Source: Lutibacter sp. A64 (GTDB taxonomy: Bacteria; Bacteroidota; Bacteroidia; Flavobacteriales; Flavobacteriaceae). Taken from it: a stretch of 64,000 nt of DNA. The notes beneath the pieces were generated by a model that had not been told where the DNA came from, did no database searches, and worked only from the letters and a program-made list of their open reading frames with translations. Below, piece by piece: positions 25,223 through 35,797 of the stretch. The position numbers and the translations under genes were made by a program. The DNA lies in the NCBI RefSeq assembly GCF_022429565.1, contig NZ_CP092487.1:2436001-2500000 (forward strand), written 5' to 3'. The number at the start of each line of letters is the position of its first letter. The first letter of the stretch is position 1.

Positions 25223-25592
25223 TCAATGCTTTATAATCTTCTGCAGATAATAATTCATCAATTTGAGAAGGATCGGCAATTGTACTTTTAATCATCCATC
25301 CATCTCCATAAGGATCTGTATTAACTTTTTCTGGCTCGTCTTCTAAAGCTTCATTAAATTCAGTTACTTCACCAGTTAAAGGCATCATAAGGTCCGAAAC
25401 TGTTTTTACAGCTTCAACAGATCCAAAAACTTCATCTTTTTCAATTGTTTCGTCTAATGTATCTACATCTACATAAACAATATCTCCCAATTCGCTTTGT
25501 GCGAAGTGTGTGATTCCAATAATTGCTGTATCACCTTCTACCCTAACCCACTCATGGTCTTTTGTGTATTTTAATTCTGCAGGAATACTCAT
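25212..25592 (-). CDS. gcvH: Glycine cleavage system H protein
   Basis: 126 residues, full length. It carries the aminomethyl group from glycine between the P, T and L proteins on a lipoyl arm; the lipoyl lysine is Lys63 in [13 protein letters not shown]. The N-terminal [14 protein letters not shown] and the GYGDGW-like end ([10 protein letters not shown]) are family signatures. The P and T genes are not nearby. It lies 29 bp behind sprA and overlaps the VanZ-like gene. Confidence 0.97.
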   Translation of the reverse strand: MSIPAELKYTKDHEWVRVEGDTAIIGITHFAQSELGDIVYVDVDTLDETIEKDEVFGSVEAVKTVSDLMMPLTGEVTEFNEALEDEPEKVNTDPYGDGWMIKSTIADPSQIDELLSAEDYKALIGA

Positions 25593-25621
25593 TTTAATTT
25601 AATTTTATAGTTGATAATTTA

Positions 25622-28600
25622 TTAATTTCCTAAAACATATCTAATACTTAACCCTGAGCTTACTGATTGCCTTGGGAACGTAGTAGAAATTGCATATTTT
25701 GATGAGCTTTGATCGAAATAAAACGATGCTGTTAAATTAGCATTTATTGCATAATCTGCAAAAAACTTAAATGACAATAAGCGTTGACCTCCTGTTACTT
25801 GATCATTGTCTTCATCTATGGCTCTTATTATTGTTTTATTATCTCTTAGAGATAAATCTGCTCTTAAGTCTAAATCACCCTTTAATCTGGTTAATTTACC
25901 TCCAAATCTAAATTTCATTGCTAAATCTTTAATTCTATAGCCCATTCCAATTACATATTCTAATCCTTTTGTTTGTGTAATTGTATTGTTACTGAAATTT
26001 AAATTAAGTCTTCTATCCTTATCAATTCTTCCTGAAAAAGAAACTGAATTTTTCATTTTCATATCTACTTTTAACAACGGACTAAATTCCTCAATTAAAT
26101 CTACATTTGTAAATAAGGTTTTATTATAATAATTACCTACAATATCTGTTTCTGCATAAGGATCTTGTGCATTGTATTCTAAATTATTAGTAAAACTTAA
26201 TATTGAATATTGTGAATTATAACTATGTGATAAAGAAAAACTTCTAAATTTATCTTTAAACCAAGCCATTTTCATTAAACCTTTGTAGTTAATATCCCAA
26301 CTAGGAATTGGCACATCTCTAAAAGCAGACAATTTAATTTTACTTGCATCTTGACCAGAATAAGCTGCTAAAAAGGCTGGTAAAGAAACTTGCTGACTTG
26401 TAACACCAAAGCCATCAATTGGTTGCCCAGATGCTTGTGCTAATCGTTGTGCTATAATTTCTCTGTTTGCCTTAAATTCTTCAAAATTTTCATCACTATT
26501 TGAAAATGCTGTTTTTATCATATTATGACTAATCATAAAATTACCAGCTTGTGAAATTGGAGAATCTGTTAGAACATTGTCTATAACATCTAATTGTTGA
26601 GAGGTGTTTTTTGTATAGATTTTATTCCCTCTTAATTCTATATCAAAATTAGAGAATGGTTCTACGGTAATAGTGTAATCTAGCTTATTCATATGGGTTA
26701 CACTGTAGGTTTTATTGTAATACGGATCGGATTCACTTCTAGATAATAACCAGCCATTCTCTAAAGCTCGTTCTCTGATATCTATTTGACTTCCAAAAAC
26801 AAAACCAAGTGAAGGCGCAACACCTCCATTGTAATTATCTTGTCCTAAAAATCCTACTTCAGGAATATAACCTGGTAAATAGGTTCCGTTATTTTCTGAA
26901 TAATTTAAACGTGCCTTTTTAAAAGCTGTTAATAAATTATAAACACCTTCTTTTAAAGTTGGTCTTGATTGTTTTGTTCTTTGACTTGCTCTATTTGTAG
27001 GATTATTTAATCTACTTTCTGAGCTATTGGAAGCAACTGATTGCTTTTTATTAAATAATTTTGTTAAACCAACATTTTTATAAAATTTACCAAAATCTAC
27101 GTCTAAGCCTAAACTATGGCTATTTGTATTTTGAATAACATTTCCTACTTGTTCTACATAAGATTGAGAAGAAGCTTGCCAATCAAAATCTGCGGCATAA
27201 GTATAATCTGCATTTATAAAATCTAACAGAGGTAATTTATTAATTGGTATTTTGTAAGTACCGCTTAATGTTTGATGGTAATGATCTGGTCTTCCTAAAG
27301 AAAAGAAATTATCAAAAATTTGAATGTCATCAGCGGCATCAAAATCATCATACAAATAATTATTTGCTGCTCTAAAATTAAATTGTAGAGATTTGGTTAA
27401 ATTGTATCCAATTGTATAATCCCAATCGAACATAAAATGACGCTGTTTTAATGTTGGCAATTGCGGTAAACCTTCTACTAAACTTCTTGAAAGTTGCTCG
27501 TTATATGTTCTGAAAATATTTGAATTCACAGAAACAGTTGTAGGTACTAAATTTATATTAAGATCCTTTAAAAACTTAAAATACTTACTATTTAGAGATT
27601 GCCAATTTTTAAAAGGCTCTATACTTTTTGGTTCAAAACTATAATTATAATTTACTGAAGCTCTAACATTTTGATCTACATATTTTTCAACATTATAATC
27701 TCTATGGAATGTCTCATTATAAGCGTACGATACAGAAAGGTTTTCTACATTATAAAAACGCTGTTTTCTTTCTGCATTAGGATTGTGCTCTTTTCTAACA
27801 TTAATTAAGCTAATACTTCTTCTCTTGGTATAATCTTGATTGCTTTCTCTATTTGGACTGTTTTCTATATTCGTATCTTCATATAAAACATCTTGATATT
27901 GTGAATCGTATTTTGGATCTTTTATTTCTTCAGAAACACTATAACTTAGCGGTAATGAAACTCCCCAATCTTTTGGAAGTAATTTACCTACATTTACATT
28001 GGTAACAAGATCATACAATTTTGTATCTTCTTGGCTACGCTCATTTACACTTTGCTCTATACCTCCAAAACCTTGAGTTTCCATACGTCCTGTAACTGCA
28101 ACATCTGCAAGGTCGGCAATATTTGCATCTGCGCTAACTACAGCAGCCCATCCACCTTCATTATCAAAATCGGCAACACGTAATTCATTAAACCAAACCT
28201 CAGCACTTTGATTTGCGTTAGATACGTTTTTAACACCTAACATAATTGTTTTTATATTCGATAGGTTTGGATTTCCTTTTACTCTAATTTCGTACCCATC
28301 TATTCCTTCAATTGGTGGTACAGTACCTTCTGCTGGATAGACTTCGTTTGGCGCTAGACCTTCATCAAATCTTAATAGTTTTAAGTTTGTTAGGTATTCT
28401 AACATTGCCTCTATATTGTTTTCTTCAGGCCAAATATCTAACTCATCGGTAGCGCTATAATCAGATATTGTTAATAATTTTTCAATTTGATAGTAGTTAT
28501 CATCCAAATCACTACCCAACCTAATTATTGCTTTTAATTCATCATTTTGTACTTGTGCTCTAGTTTGAACACCTTCAGCATGTAAAAACAACTTCAATTG

Positions 28601-31600
28601 TTTGTACATTCTTAAATCTACACTTACATTTTTATAAATTGCTCGTGTATCATTAGGTTCTAAATCTGTTACTTTTAAAGTTAAAGATTGCTCGTTTTGT
28701 TGTTGTAAAGTTGTACTACCTCTTAAAATTTCGCGTTCAATACCTGGAGGTAAAACATAAGGTATTGGATTTCTATCTTCATTCTCTTGAATATTAACAA
28801 CTCCAACTTCAAAGTTTTGTAATTCGGTATCTGTTAAATCTTGTGGTACTGTAATAGCTTCATCTAATGTTTTTGTGTAACGTCTCCAATCTCCTCTAAC
28901 CAATTGAATTTCTCCAAAACGCAACACTATTGGCATTTTAAACTTGGTTAAAAACATTCTCATAAATCGAATAGAGTTAAAGCCAGTAATATCATTTATA
29001 ACTTCATCTGGTGTACTAACTTGAATTCTAAATTGCAACCATCTAAATTGTTTTTGACTTCCATCCTCTAAAGTAACAGTTACCACTTTTTCATCAACAA
29101 TATTATTTTGACCAACAACTAAGTCGCTTTTATTTAATGAAACTTTGTATTGATAGTAACTCTCAACAGTATTCATTGTTTGATCTTTATTAATATCTTC
29201 TGTATCTGGATAGGTTGTAGCTGAAGTAGGGTAACTTTCAGTTGATAAATTATTAGTTGGTGAATTTCCTTCTGTATTATTATATTTTTTATAACGCGTT
29301 AAAATTGATGCATTAGAATTATCATATTCTGTACTTCTAAAATAGCTATAGTTATCGTTCGATGGATCTGGCCCAAATGCAGTTCCAAATTTTGCTACTT
29401 CTTGGTCATCATTTAATCCGTCAAAACCTATATCTTGATTTAAACGTTCGTTATCATCATCGCTAAAAGCATACAATAAAGATTGATTTGTAGGAATTTT
29501 ACCCCACATAGTTTCCTCTGTATTATTTGTACTTAAAGGATCTTCTGGCAACCCATTTTCGTACATTTTTCTACCATCTTTTAAAATATCTTCAGAAACA
29601 TTCCCTAAGTTAAAATACAATTCTCCAACTTGGTTTTCTGGGTTACTTGGGTTAACACCTACAGGCAGTCCTTCTTCATTAGTGATAGAATAATGATCGT
29701 AAGGATCCATTAACCAAAACTGAATATATTCAACATTAGATTGTTCAAAATTTGTTGTAGTAAGCGCTCTAGTTATACCACCCCAACGTTCTTCTGGATT
29801 TGTAAATTTACCATCTGCACCAACATTACTTGTATCGTAATTATAACTTCCTCTTTCATTTGGAAAATAAGCTAAATCTAAGGTTCTAACAATGGTAGAT
29901 TGTGTTAAATCTAAATCTTGTTCAGGGAACAACTCTTCATATCTTACTCTCCTAACCTCTGCTCTTGACAACTCTTCGTTATCAATATTCCCAGGTTTTA
30001 AAGAAGAACCTCCATAAAAAAGTGGATCTATAATATACCAAGATAACCTTGCTCTTTTATAACCATAGCTAATATCTGAAGCATTACCTCCTAAATCGAA
30101 CTGCGTTTGATATTGCGGTGTACTTGCCAAATGCCATTGTTGAATTGATTTAAGTTCTAAAGGAATTTGAGAACCTTCAAAATCATCTACATACGATGTT
30201 GCCTCTCCATCTAACTCTATTCTACTTGGTGATCCGGGTTTTAAATAAGCAAAATCTCCTCTAATAGAAAAATTAGATTTATAATCCGTATCAATATTTG
30301 GTAATTTATTTGCCAATTTAGTTAAAAATGGAACCTCTGTACCAAAATTTGCATTTAACCCAAAAATAGTATTGTTAATTGGTTCTTGACCAAAAAGTGC
30401 TTTTTGAGTAATTGGTTTTTCATTTAAATTTAAAATTGTAGCACCTGCAATAAATTTATCTGAGAATTTATGCTCAATATCAACTCCAAAGAAACGTTTT
30501 GTTTGTAAGTTAAATGCTGCATTATTCTCTACTGAAACATTTATAGGTGCATTTGAAGCTTCTAAACTAGGGTTTACAATTTGCACCCTACCCATTTGAT
30601 AATCTACCACATAATCTACTCCTTCTACTAATTCTCTTCCTCCAGTTGTAACCCTAACCGAACCTTGTGGAACGTTAAAAGCTCCCAGCGGAATTCCGTT
30701 AGAGCTTTCAGATTTATGGTATCCTTTTATTAAATACTTATCTTTATATTGGTAATTATTTCTAGCTTCAGATTGTGTGATTTCATACAATTCGTTAAAA
30801 ATATAATTTTCATCTTCTGTACTTGTCAATTTTAATTCTAAATCTTCACCAAAAGGTTCTACCGTTGGAAAAATAATGTATCCTTTTTCAGAATCTACAG
30901 TTACCCCTTCAACATAATCAAAATAACCATCACCTTCTGCAACATAAAACTGACTTTGATCTAATTTATCAATATCTAATAAATTTAATAATGTTTTATC
31001 TGAAACACCTGATGTTTGTGCATTTTGTAATACATTTATTGAAACACCTGTTTCGTCGTCGGCATATAAAAGTTCTAACCTAAAGCCATCTTGCTGCATT
31101 CTATAGGTTTGAAGCGAGTAAATATTTTTCATCATCAAATCCCACATAGGAACATCAGTACTTACTATTTCACTTCTTAACAGTTTTACAACTATATTGT
31201 CTGGCGCAATAATACCATCACTTGTAAATTCTCCTACTCTATATACTTTTGAATCTCCACTAACTGTATATTCAAAAGCAACAGCTAACACATCAGAATC
31301 TGTAAGCCTTCTATTTAATGAAATATACCCTAATTGCGGATCAAATTTATAATCATCTACCCCTAATTTAATCGCATTTTCTAATACCGAATAATCTCTA
31401 CCTTGTTGCATAGCGTAAGGCGTTAAACCATTACCTACAGTTGAAATTTTTCTAACTGGATTTGTACTATTTAAAATTGAAGCAATATTATTTGCATCGT
31501 TTGAAGGGTATAAAAACCCAGGATTTGGCGTTACATTTGCGGGTCCAATATTTGTTGGATCTCCTTCTCCAAGATCTGCTATAGCAACAATATTTCTAAT

Positions 31601-32665
31601 ATCTTCAGTAGTAGCATTTCTATTAGTTACCCATACTTCAACTTTAGTAATATTTATAGGACTATTAATTAGTGGATAGTTTTTTAAAGCTGTATTGTAA
31701 TTATCTCTAAAATATTGTGAAAGAAAAAAGTGTCTATTTTCATCGTAATCTGTTGTTTGCAATTCAAACTCTTGAATTGTAGAACCTCCTTCTGCTGCTA
31801 CAGTACGTGTTTGCGATTTTTGTTCAGCAAAAACACCAGTAACCGTAGTACGTCCAAATTGTAATTCTGTTTTAACACCAAATAAACTTTGCGCACCAAC
31901 AATTAACGAATTTTTTAAAGGCATACTTACATTTCCAACTTCTACTTTTTGAAGAATATCATCTTCTGTTGGTGTGTATTCTAACTTTATTTGATTTTGA
32001 AAATTAAAAGATGCTTGTGTGTCGTATTGTGCTCCAACTTTTAAACGTGTACCTACTTTTGCTTGAATACTTGCACTAATTTGCTGATCAAAATCAAACG
32101 TAAAACTACTTCTATTGCGTTCAGATAATTGAGGGTTGTCTACTTTTTGGTACAACGCACCCATTTTAACAGTAACATCTCCGGTTGGATTTACTTCAAT
32201 GCTATTTCCTCCAAAAAGAGATTGAAAAAAATCAGAATCTACGTAATATGTAGGTAATAAATTCTTTTGAGCTTCTTCACTTCCAAGCTTTTTACTATTG
32301 GTGGCACTAATTTTATTTTTATAGTAACCAAGCATGTCTTTTTTTAGCTTGTACTCTTTATATTCTTCTTGAGACATATACACTGGACGTTTTATATAAT
32401 AATCTCCAATTTTCTCAACAATAATATATTTTCCTAATTCTGTATCGTAAATAACTTCAGATTCTGAAAGATTTTCTAAAAACAAACCGCCTTTCTGGTT
32501 ACCTTTAAAAGGATACTTTAAACTTGTTGAATCTTTAGCGTTTTCAAATTTTGCAGTATCTTTTGCTTGTATTATAGGCAACACTTGTGCATTTACTGTT
32601 ATTTTAAAAAACAACAATAAGATAATTAAAATATGTGTTTTAAATATAAATTTTGTTTTTTTCAA
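25622..32665 (-). CDS. sprA: SprA (Sov), translocon protein of the type IX secretion system
   Basis: 2347 residues, the usual giant size. Signal peptide MKKTKFIFKTHILIILLLFFKITVNA. Family segments include SFTFDFDQQISASIQAKVGTRL, GVFAEQKSQTRTVAAEGGST, SRIELDGEATSYVDDFEGSQ, EVWFNELRVADFDNEGGWAA and a barrel-type C-terminus SVSSGLSIRYVLGN. SprA forms the very large outer-membrane channel through which T9SS cargo passes, and is needed for gliding in Flavobacterium. It lies between ruvA (3 bp gap) and gcvH, a gene order well conserved in the phylum. Its presence implies that the organism has a T9SS; the other core genes lie elsewhere. Confidence 0.98.
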   Translation of the reverse strand: MKKTKFIFKTHILIILLLFFKITVNAQVLPIIQAKDTAKFENAKDSTSLKYPFKGNQKGGLFLENLSESEVIYDTELGKYIIVEKIGDYYIKRPVYMSQEEYKEYKLKKDMLGYYKNKISATNSKKLGSEEAQKNLLPTYYVDSDFFQSLFGGNSIEVNPTGDVTVKMGALYQKVDNPQLSERNRSSFTFDFDQQISASIQAKVGTRLKVGAQYDTQASFNFQNQIKLEYTPTEDDILQKVEVGNVSMPLKNSLIVGAQSLFGVKTELQFGRTTVTGVFAEQKSQTRTVAAEGGSTIQEFELQTTDYDENRHFFLSQYFRDNYNTALKNYPLINSPINITKVEVWVTNRNATTEDIRNIVAIADLGEGDPTNIGPANVTPNPGFLYPSNDANNIASILNSTNPVRKISTVGNGLTPYAMQQGRDYSVLENAIKLGVDDYKFDPQLGYISLNRRLTDSDVLAVAFEYTVSGDSKVYRVGEFTSDGIIAPDNIVVKLLRSEIVSTDVPMWDLMMKNIYSLQTYRMQQDGFRLELLYADDETGVSINVLQNAQTSGVSDKTLLNLLDIDKLDQSQFYVAEGDGYFDYVEGVTVDSEKGYIIFPTVEPFGEDLELKLTSTEDENYIFNELYEITQSEARNNYQYKDKYLIKGYHKSESSNGIPLGAFNVPQGSVRVTTGGRELVEGVDYVVDYQMGRVQIVNPSLEASNAPINVSVENNAAFNLQTKRFFGVDIEHKFSDKFIAGATILNLNEKPITQKALFGQEPINNTIFGLNANFGTEVPFLTKLANKLPNIDTDYKSNFSIRGDFAYLKPGSPSRIELDGEATSYVDDFEGSQIPLELKSIQQWHLASTPQYQTQFDLGGNASDISYGYKRARLSWYIIDPLFYGGSSLKPGNIDNEELSRAEVRRVRYEELFPEQDLDLTQSTIVRTLDLAYFPNERGSYNYDTSNVGADGKFTNPEERWGGITRALTTTNFEQSNVEYIQFWLMDPYDHYSITNEEGLPVGVNPSNPENQVGELYFNLGNVSEDILKDGRKMYENGLPEDPLSTNNTEETMWGKIPTNQSLLYAFSDDDNERLNQDIGFDGLNDDQEVAKFGTAFGPDPSNDNYSYFRSTEYDNSNASILTRYKKYNNTEGNSPTNNLSTESYPTSATTYPDTEDINKDQTMNTVESYYQYKVSLNKSDLVVGQNNIVDEKVVTVTLEDGSQKQFRWLQFRIQVSTPDEVINDITGFNSIRFMRMFLTKFKMPIVLRFGEIQLVRGDWRRYTKTLDEAITVPQDLTDTELQNFEVGVVNIQENEDRNPIPYVLPPGIEREILRGSTTLQQQNEQSLTLKVTDLEPNDTRAIYKNVSVDLRMYKQLKLFLHAEGVQTRAQVQNDELKAIIRLGSDLDDNYYQIEKLLTISDYSATDELDIWPEENNIEAMLEYLTNLKLLRFDEGLAPNEVYPAEGTVPPIEGIDGYEIRVKGNPNLSNIKTIMLGVKNVSNANQSAEVWFNELRVADFDNEGGWAAVVSADANIADLADVAVTGRMETQGFGGIEQSVNERSQEDTKLYDLVTNVNVGKLLPKDWGVSLPLSYSVSEEIKDPKYDSQYQDVLYEDTNIENSPNRESNQDYTKRRSISLINVRKEHNPNAERKQRFYNVENLSVSYAYNETFHRDYNVEKYVDQNVRASVNYNYSFEPKSIEPFKNWQSLNSKYFKFLKDLNINLVPTTVSVNSNIFRTYNEQLSRSLVEGLPQLPTLKQRHFMFDWDYTIGYNLTKSLQFNFRAANNYLYDDFDAADDIQIFDNFFSLGRPDHYHQTLSGTYKIPINKLPLLDFINADYTYAADFDWQASSQSYVEQVGNVIQNTNSHSLGLDVDFGKFYKNVGLTKLFNKKQSVASNSSESRLNNPTNRASQRTKQSRPTLKEGVYNLLTAFKKARLNYSENNGTYLPGYIPEVGFLGQDNYNGGVAPSLGFVFGSQIDIRERALENGWLLSRSESDPYYNKTYSVTHMNKLDYTITVEPFSNFDIELRGNKIYTKNTSQQLDVIDNVLTDSPISQAGNFMISHNMIKTAFSNSDENFEEFKANREIIAQRLAQASGQPIDGFGVTSQQVSLPAFLAAYSGQDASKIKLSAFRDVPIPSWDINYKGLMKMAWFKDKFRSFSLSHSYNSQYSILSFTNNLEYNAQDPYAETDIVGNYYNKTLFTNVDLIEEFSPLLKVDMKMKNSVSFSGRIDKDRRLNLNFSNNTITQTKGLEYVIGMGYRIKDLAMKFRFGGKLTRLKGDLDLRADLSLRDNKTIIRAIDEDNDQVTGGQRLLSFKFFADYAINANLTASFYFDQSSSKYAISTTFPRQSVSSGLSIRYVLGN

Positions 32666-32668
32666 ATC

Positions 32669-33250
32669 TTATAAATTTTTAAGTGCTTTTTTAATTAAAG
32701 CTTCAACACTTAACGTATTATCTTCTAATAAAATTTTATCAATAACCTTTTCTGCTTGTTTTTTAACAAATCCCAACACCTCTAAAGCAGATAACGCTTC
32801 ATTTTTATTTGTATTATTTACCGATGCTGAAACTTCGTCAATATTGTATGTTTTTAAAATTTTATCTTTTAAATCTATCAATACTCTTTGCGCTGTTTTA
32901 ACTCCAATTCCTTTTACAGATTTAATAACTCCCACATTTTCTGAAGCTATTGCCTGCTGAATTTCATCGGTAGTCATTGAAGACAACATTGTTCTTGCAA
33001 TACTTGGACCTACACCAGAAACTGAAATTAACAATCTAAAAATTTCACGCTCAATTTTATCTACAAACCCAAATAATGTATGCGAATCTTCTTTTACAGA
33101 CAAATGGGTATACAAAAACACCAATTCATCATCAGAGATTTTTGAATAGGTGTTTAATGAAATATGTAATAAATACCCTAAGCCTGCTGTTTCAACAACA
33201 ACATAGGTCGGGTTTTTTTCTATTAATTTTCCTTTAATATGAGTGATCAT
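32669..33250 (-). CDS. ruvA: Holliday junction branch migration protein RuvA
   Basis: 193 residues, full length. OB-fold N-terminal domain (MITHIKGKLIEKNPTYVVVE, GYLLHIS), two helix-hairpin-helix motifs (LISVSGVGPSIARTML, IKSVKGIGVKTAQRVLIDLK), a short acidic linker and the RuvB-binding C-terminal domain (ALEVLGFVKKQAEKVIDKIL). It binds four-way DNA junctions and loads the RuvB motor. The gene lies 11 bp after maeB and 3 bp before sprA; being bound into a transcript with secretion and metabolic genes is typical of Bacteroidota. Confidence 0.97.
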   Translation of the reverse strand: MITHIKGKLIEKNPTYVVVETAGLGYLLHISLNTYSKISDDELVFLYTHLSVKEDSHTLFGFVDKIEREIFRLLISVSGVGPSIARTMLSSMTTDEIQQAIASENVGVIKSVKGIGVKTAQRVLIDLKDKILKTYNIDEVSASVNNTNKNEALSALEVLGFVKKQAEKVIDKILLEDNTLSVEALIKKALKNL

Positions 33251-33261
33251 TTCACTTATGG

Positions 33262-35568
33262 CTATTTACAGCCAAATGTAGTAAAATAATCTGTATTATT
33301 CTTAGCATTTTCTTGTGCATCTACAATAGCCACACAAACCATGTTAACAATCTCATCTACACTACACCCTAACTGTAGAATATGTGCTGGTTTTTTTAGT
33401 CCCATTACTATTGGCCCAATAGAGTCTATTTTATTTAAAGATTTTAAAAGTTTATAACTAATATTTGCAGAATTTAAATTAGGGAATATCAACCCGTTTA
33501 CTTTTTTCTTATGAATTTTAGAAAAAGGGAATTTATCATCTCTTAAAGTTCTACTCAATGCAAAATCTGCTTGAATTTCTCCATCGATATTAATTTCTGG
33601 AAAATTTTCGTGTATATACGCCACTGCATTTGCACCTTTATTTGCCGATTTTGAATCTGCTGAACCAAAATTAGAATAAGATAGAACTGCTAAATGAGGG
33701 TCTATACCAAATATTTTCATAACTCTATCCGTCATTCTAACTATTTGAATAAGATCTTGTTCTGTTGGGTTTATATTAAACGCTGTATCAGAAAAGAACA
33801 TTGGTCCTCTATCTGTCATCATTATATTAGTTGCAGCAACTCTACAAACACCTTTTGCCATACCGATTAATTCTATCATTGGTTTTGCCACACTCCTATA
33901 ATTTCTAGAATATCCTGTAACTACAGAATCTGCTTCTCCTTCATTTACCATCATTGCAGCAAAATAATTACGTTCTCGCATCCATTTTTGAGCATCTAAC
34001 AATGAAATTCCATTTCTTTGATGTTTTTCCCAATAAATTTTAGCAAACTTATTTCTTCTTTCTTTTTCTTCATCAGATTTTGGGTCGATTATAGGAAGAT
34101 CAGCATCAAAATTTAATTCGTCCATCAATTCTTTAATAATCTCTTTATCTCCTAATAAAATTGGTTTTCCTATACCATCATCATGAACTATCTGTGCTGC
34201 TTTTAAAACATCTAAATGATCTGCTTCAGCAAAAACAACACTTTTAGGATTTGCTTTTGCACGTTCTGTAATCATTCTCATTAGCTTACTTCCAGTTCCT
34301 AACCTTTCGGCCAACACCTCTTTATAGGCATCCCAATCTGTAATAGCTTCTTTTGCTACACCCGATTCCATTGCCGCTTTTGCAACTGCTGGTGGTACTT
34401 CAGTTATTAAACGCGCATCAAAAGGTTTTGGAATAATATACTCTCTACCATACTGAATGTTTTTTTCTCCGTAGGTAATATTTACCTGCTCTGGAACGGA
34501 TTCTTTTGCTAAATTGGCTAAAGCATATACCGCTGCAATTTTCATTTCCTCATTAATTTTTGTTGCTCTAACATCTAAAGCACCTCTAAAAATAAAGGGA
34601 AATCCGAGTACATTATTTACCTGGTTAGGATTGTCTGAACGACCTGTTGCCATAATAACATCTTTTCTTGTTTTTATAGCTAAATCGTATTCAATTTCTG
34701 GATTAGGATTTGCCAATGCAAAAACTATAGGATCTGAAGACATACTTAATAACATCTCTGGTGTAAAAACATCGGCAACTGATAAACCAATGAAAACATC
34801 GGCTCCATCTGCCGCTTCAGCTAATGTATAAATATCTCTATCAGTAGCAAACTCGGCTTTTTGAGAAGATAAATTTTCAATATCTTTTCTAATTACACCC
34901 TTACTATCGCACATTACAATATTCTCTTTTTTTGCTCCTATTGCCATATACAGTCTAGTACAAGAAACAGCTGCTGCTCCTGCTCCATTTACAACTATTT
35001 TTACTTTTGAAATATCTTTACCTGCAATTTCAATAGCGTTTTTTAAAGCTGCTGATGAAATTATTGCAGTTCCGTGCTGGTCATCGTGCATTACAGGAAT
35101 ATCTAATTCTTCTTTTAGCCTTCTTTCAATTTCAAAAGCTTCTGGCGCTTTAATATCTTCTAAATTTATTCCTCCAAAAGTTGGAGCAATATTTTTAACA
35201 GTTTCTATAAATTTTTCAACATCAGTAGTATCTATCTCTATATCAAACACATCAATATCCGCAAACACTTTAAATAGCAGTCCTTTTCCTTCCATTACAG
35301 GCTTTCCAGCCAATGCTCCAATATTTCCCAGACCTAATACTGCTGTTCCGTTAGATATAACCGCTACTAAATTTCCTTTTGAAGTATATTTATAAACATT
35401 TTCAGGATCTTTTTCAATTTCTAAACAAGGCTCTGCAACACCCGGAGAATACGCTAAAGATAAATCTTTTTGGGTAGCATATTTTTTTGTTGGAACTACT
35501 TCAATTTTTCCTGGAGTAGGTTTTGCATGGTACAATAAAGCCTCTCTTCTCATTCTTGAATCACTCAT
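33262..35568 (-). CDS. maeB: NADP-dependent malic enzyme with phosphotransacetylase-like domain
   Basis: 768 residues, the normal length of the long bacterial form. Malic enzyme N-terminal domain (KDLSLAYSPGVAEPCLEI, VISNGTAVLGLGNIGALAGKP), the NAD(P)-binding domain (KIVVNGAGAAAVSC), and from about residue 430 a phosphate acetyl/butyryltransferase-like domain (SKLMRMITERAKANPK, GVCRVAATNIMMTDRG) that is thought to be regulatory. It makes pyruvate and NADPH from malate. First gene of the probable maeB-ruvA-sprA-gcvH-vanZ unit. Confidence 0.96.
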   Translation of the reverse strand: MSDSRMRREALLYHAKPTPGKIEVVPTKKYATQKDLSLAYSPGVAEPCLEIEKDPENVYKYTSKGNLVAVISNGTAVLGLGNIGALAGKPVMEGKGLLFKVFADIDVFDIEIDTTDVEKFIETVKNIAPTFGGINLEDIKAPEAFEIERRLKEELDIPVMHDDQHGTAIISSAALKNAIEIAGKDISKVKIVVNGAGAAAVSCTRLYMAIGAKKENIVMCDSKGVIRKDIENLSSQKAEFATDRDIYTLAEAADGADVFIGLSVADVFTPEMLLSMSSDPIVFALANPNPEIEYDLAIKTRKDVIMATGRSDNPNQVNNVLGFPFIFRGALDVRATKINEEMKIAAVYALANLAKESVPEQVNITYGEKNIQYGREYIIPKPFDARLITEVPPAVAKAAMESGVAKEAITDWDAYKEVLAERLGTGSKLMRMITERAKANPKSVVFAEADHLDVLKAAQIVHDDGIGKPILLGDKEIIKELMDELNFDADLPIIDPKSDEEKERRNKFAKIYWEKHQRNGISLLDAQKWMRERNYFAAMMVNEGEADSVVTGYSRNYRSVAKPMIELIGMAKGVCRVAATNIMMTDRGPMFFSDTAFNINPTEQDLIQIVRMTDRVMKIFGIDPHLAVLSYSNFGSADSKSANKGANAVAYIHENFPEINIDGEIQADFALSRTLRDDKFPFSKIHKKKVNGLIFPNLNSANISYKLLKSLNKIDSIGPIVMGLKKPAHILQLGCSVDEIVNMVCVAIVDAQENAKNNTDYFTTFGCK

Positions 35569-35594
35569 AAAAAATTTTTTTTAATGTATAAGAA

Positions 35595-35602
35595 CAAATT
35601 TA
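35595..35602 (-). promoter_or_regulatory. -7 promoter element before maeB
   Basis: Minus-strand TAAATTTG matches TAnnTTTG, 26 nt before the maeB start codon. There is no good TTG at the -33 spacing. Confidence 0.4.
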
Positions 35603-35797
35603 ACAATATAATAGTAATAGCACACTTTATTTATGGTATTTACTGCGAAAACGAGATAAATATTATGTAATATTCACTATTTAGATTATTCTTATTTAAA
35701 ACATTTAATTTATATTAAAAAACGTTCCGAATTAAGAAATTTAATGCAACAAAAAAAGTATCTTAATTTTTTAAAATTGGTTAAAATTTTAAACCTT

